Part shown: positions 29,674 through 30,316 of the stretch, in pieces
Layout: every line of letters begins with the position of its first letter
Position numbering within the stretch: position 1 is the first letter of the stretch
IMG/VR virus record: IMGVR_UViG_3300006999_000004
Span: 1-30,316 of that record
From: a virus
Strand: one strand, 5' to 3'
DNA length: 30,316 bases
Made by a program: the position numbers and the translations under genes
The notes under the pieces: generated by a model
The model's database searches: none
What the model saw: only the letters and a program-made list of their open reading frames with translations
Told to the model about the DNA's origin: nothing

Positions 29674-30316
29674 CTTGACTATATATCTATTCCCCAATCC
29701 GTTTGATACGGAGCAAAGGGAAATCCTGAACTTTGAGTACGACCCCGATTGTACCGTACAAGGATACCTGGGCGACCATCTACCCGTCAAGGAAGGTGTG
29801 GGTTTTGTTTGCGCTATTAATGGAACTTTGGTCAGTCTTGATATTATCCCTAACAGTGATGATAAGATCGTTGTTACTGCACAGACCCAGGTTAGCGGAA
29901 CAATCGGAGGTTGGCTTGCTGGTTCTGTATTTGGCTTAACTGCTGGAACGGCTGCTTATACCGTTGTAGGGCTTGCGCTTAACTTTGCCATAACCTATGG
30001 GATAAATCAACTAATATCATCTCTGGGGCTCGGTCCCGATAGACCCGATCCCGGTAGCGTAGGCGATAGCTCTCCTAACTACGGCTGGGGGGCGTTGCGG
30101 CAGACCGAAACTGAAAGCAATCCCATTCCGATAATATTCGGCAAGCACAAAATCGCCGGTCAGGTTATTAATCAATACATCAAAGTTGAGAACGACAACA
30201 AAGAATATCTATATATGCTTCTGGCTGTTAATGACGGGCTTGTCGATGACATATCTAATATAAGAATCAATGATCAGCCTGTCGACAATTATCGAGGTGT
30301 TGAGACTTATACAAGA
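29663..30316 (+). CDS. Tail tip attachment protein J-like, N-terminal part
   Basis: 218 residues before the window ends. The N-terminus (MLDNLTIYLFPNPFDTEQRE) is followed by a Gly/Ala-rich hydrophobic segment (TIGGWLAGSVFGLTAGTAAY and IGINQ-like end), as in I/J tail proteins, and from about residue 140 by the J hub region: NYGWGALRQTETESNPIP, FGKHKIAGQVINQYIKVEN, EYLYMLLAVNDGLVDDISN, IRINDQPVDNY. J recognises the receptor. The gene seems to combine a lambda I-like hydrophobic part with J. Start ATG 29663 has AAGGA 12 bases upstream. Confidence 0.75.
   Translation, partial: MLDNLTIYLFPNPFDTEQREILNFEYDPDCTVQGYLGDHLPVKEGVGFVCAINGTLVSLDIIPNSDDKIVVTAQTQVSGTIGGWLAGSVFGLTAGTAAYTVVGLALNFAITYGINQLISSLGLGPDRPDPGSVGDSSPNYGWGALRQTETESNPIPIIFGKHKIAGQVINQYIKVENDNKEYLYMLLAVNDGLVDDISNIRINDQPVDNYRGVETYTR

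Noticed and set aside
1-30316. tRNA genes to go with the RNA-repair enzymes
   Set aside because: By eye I found no T-arm GGTTCRANTCC with a matching acceptor stem. A covariance-model scan would be decisive; a hit would overturn this.

Overview
The window is a piece of an AT-rich double-stranded DNA tailed phage (or prophage/phage-plasmid) with siphovirus architecture. Evidence: a complete large terminase, an XkdF-type prohead protease, a scaffold-like protein, a HK97-type major capsid protein, a connector-to-tail-tube run, a tail assembly chaperone with a -1 frameshift site, a 1241-residue tape measure, and a lambda-like tail tip (M, L, NlpC/P60, start of J). The lambda-type M-L-K-J tip, with the four cysteines of the L iron-sulfur site, suggests a Gram-negative (diderm) host; I cannot name the genus. 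Genes use the standard bacterial code, strong AGGAGG ribosome binding sites and some TTG/GTG starts.

Layout. (1) 1-563, leftward: a pentapeptide-repeat protein cut by the window edge, a small acidic protein and a 26-residue membrane peptide. (2) 564-1527, about 960 bp without genes: a divergent control/replication/partition-like locus with paired TATAG sites, T-rich direct repeats, a parS-like palindrome, hairpins and a G-rich repeat array. (3) 1528-7804, rightward early region: a protein with two ribbon-helix-helix motifs, several micro-proteins, then an RNA-repair set (CCA-adding enzyme, RlaP-type nucleotidyltransferase, Rnl2-type RNA ligase) and a compact tyrosine recombinase. (4) 7815-10006: large terminase. 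(5) 10008-16306: small zinc-ribbon and membrane proteins, a degenerate AAA+-like protein, an endonuclease-V-like glycosylase, a DUF1937 protein and a DnaB-type helicase, closed by a terminator. (6) 16430-30316: the late promoter and the head, connector and tail genes, running off the right edge.

How it fits together: the paired TATAG site found repeatedly in the 564-1527 locus recurs as an exact inverted 23-bp copy just after the -10 of the late promoter, and a looser version lies inside the promoter at 2275-2303. The tandem ribbon-helix-helix protein at 1528 is the best candidate to bind them, which would make the locus a switch tying early, leftward and late transcription together. A parS-like site, iteron-like arrays and a XerC/D-like recombinase together make an extrachromosomal (phage-plasmid) state a reasonable hypothesis, not a demonstrated one. 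No portal, small terminase, DNA polymerase, tRNA gene or lysis cassette was recognised in the window.

Possible lesions: an ochre codon at codon 2 of the glycosylase gene, and a frameshift plus opal codon in a small gene after the capsid. Both should be confirmed against reads before being treated as biology.
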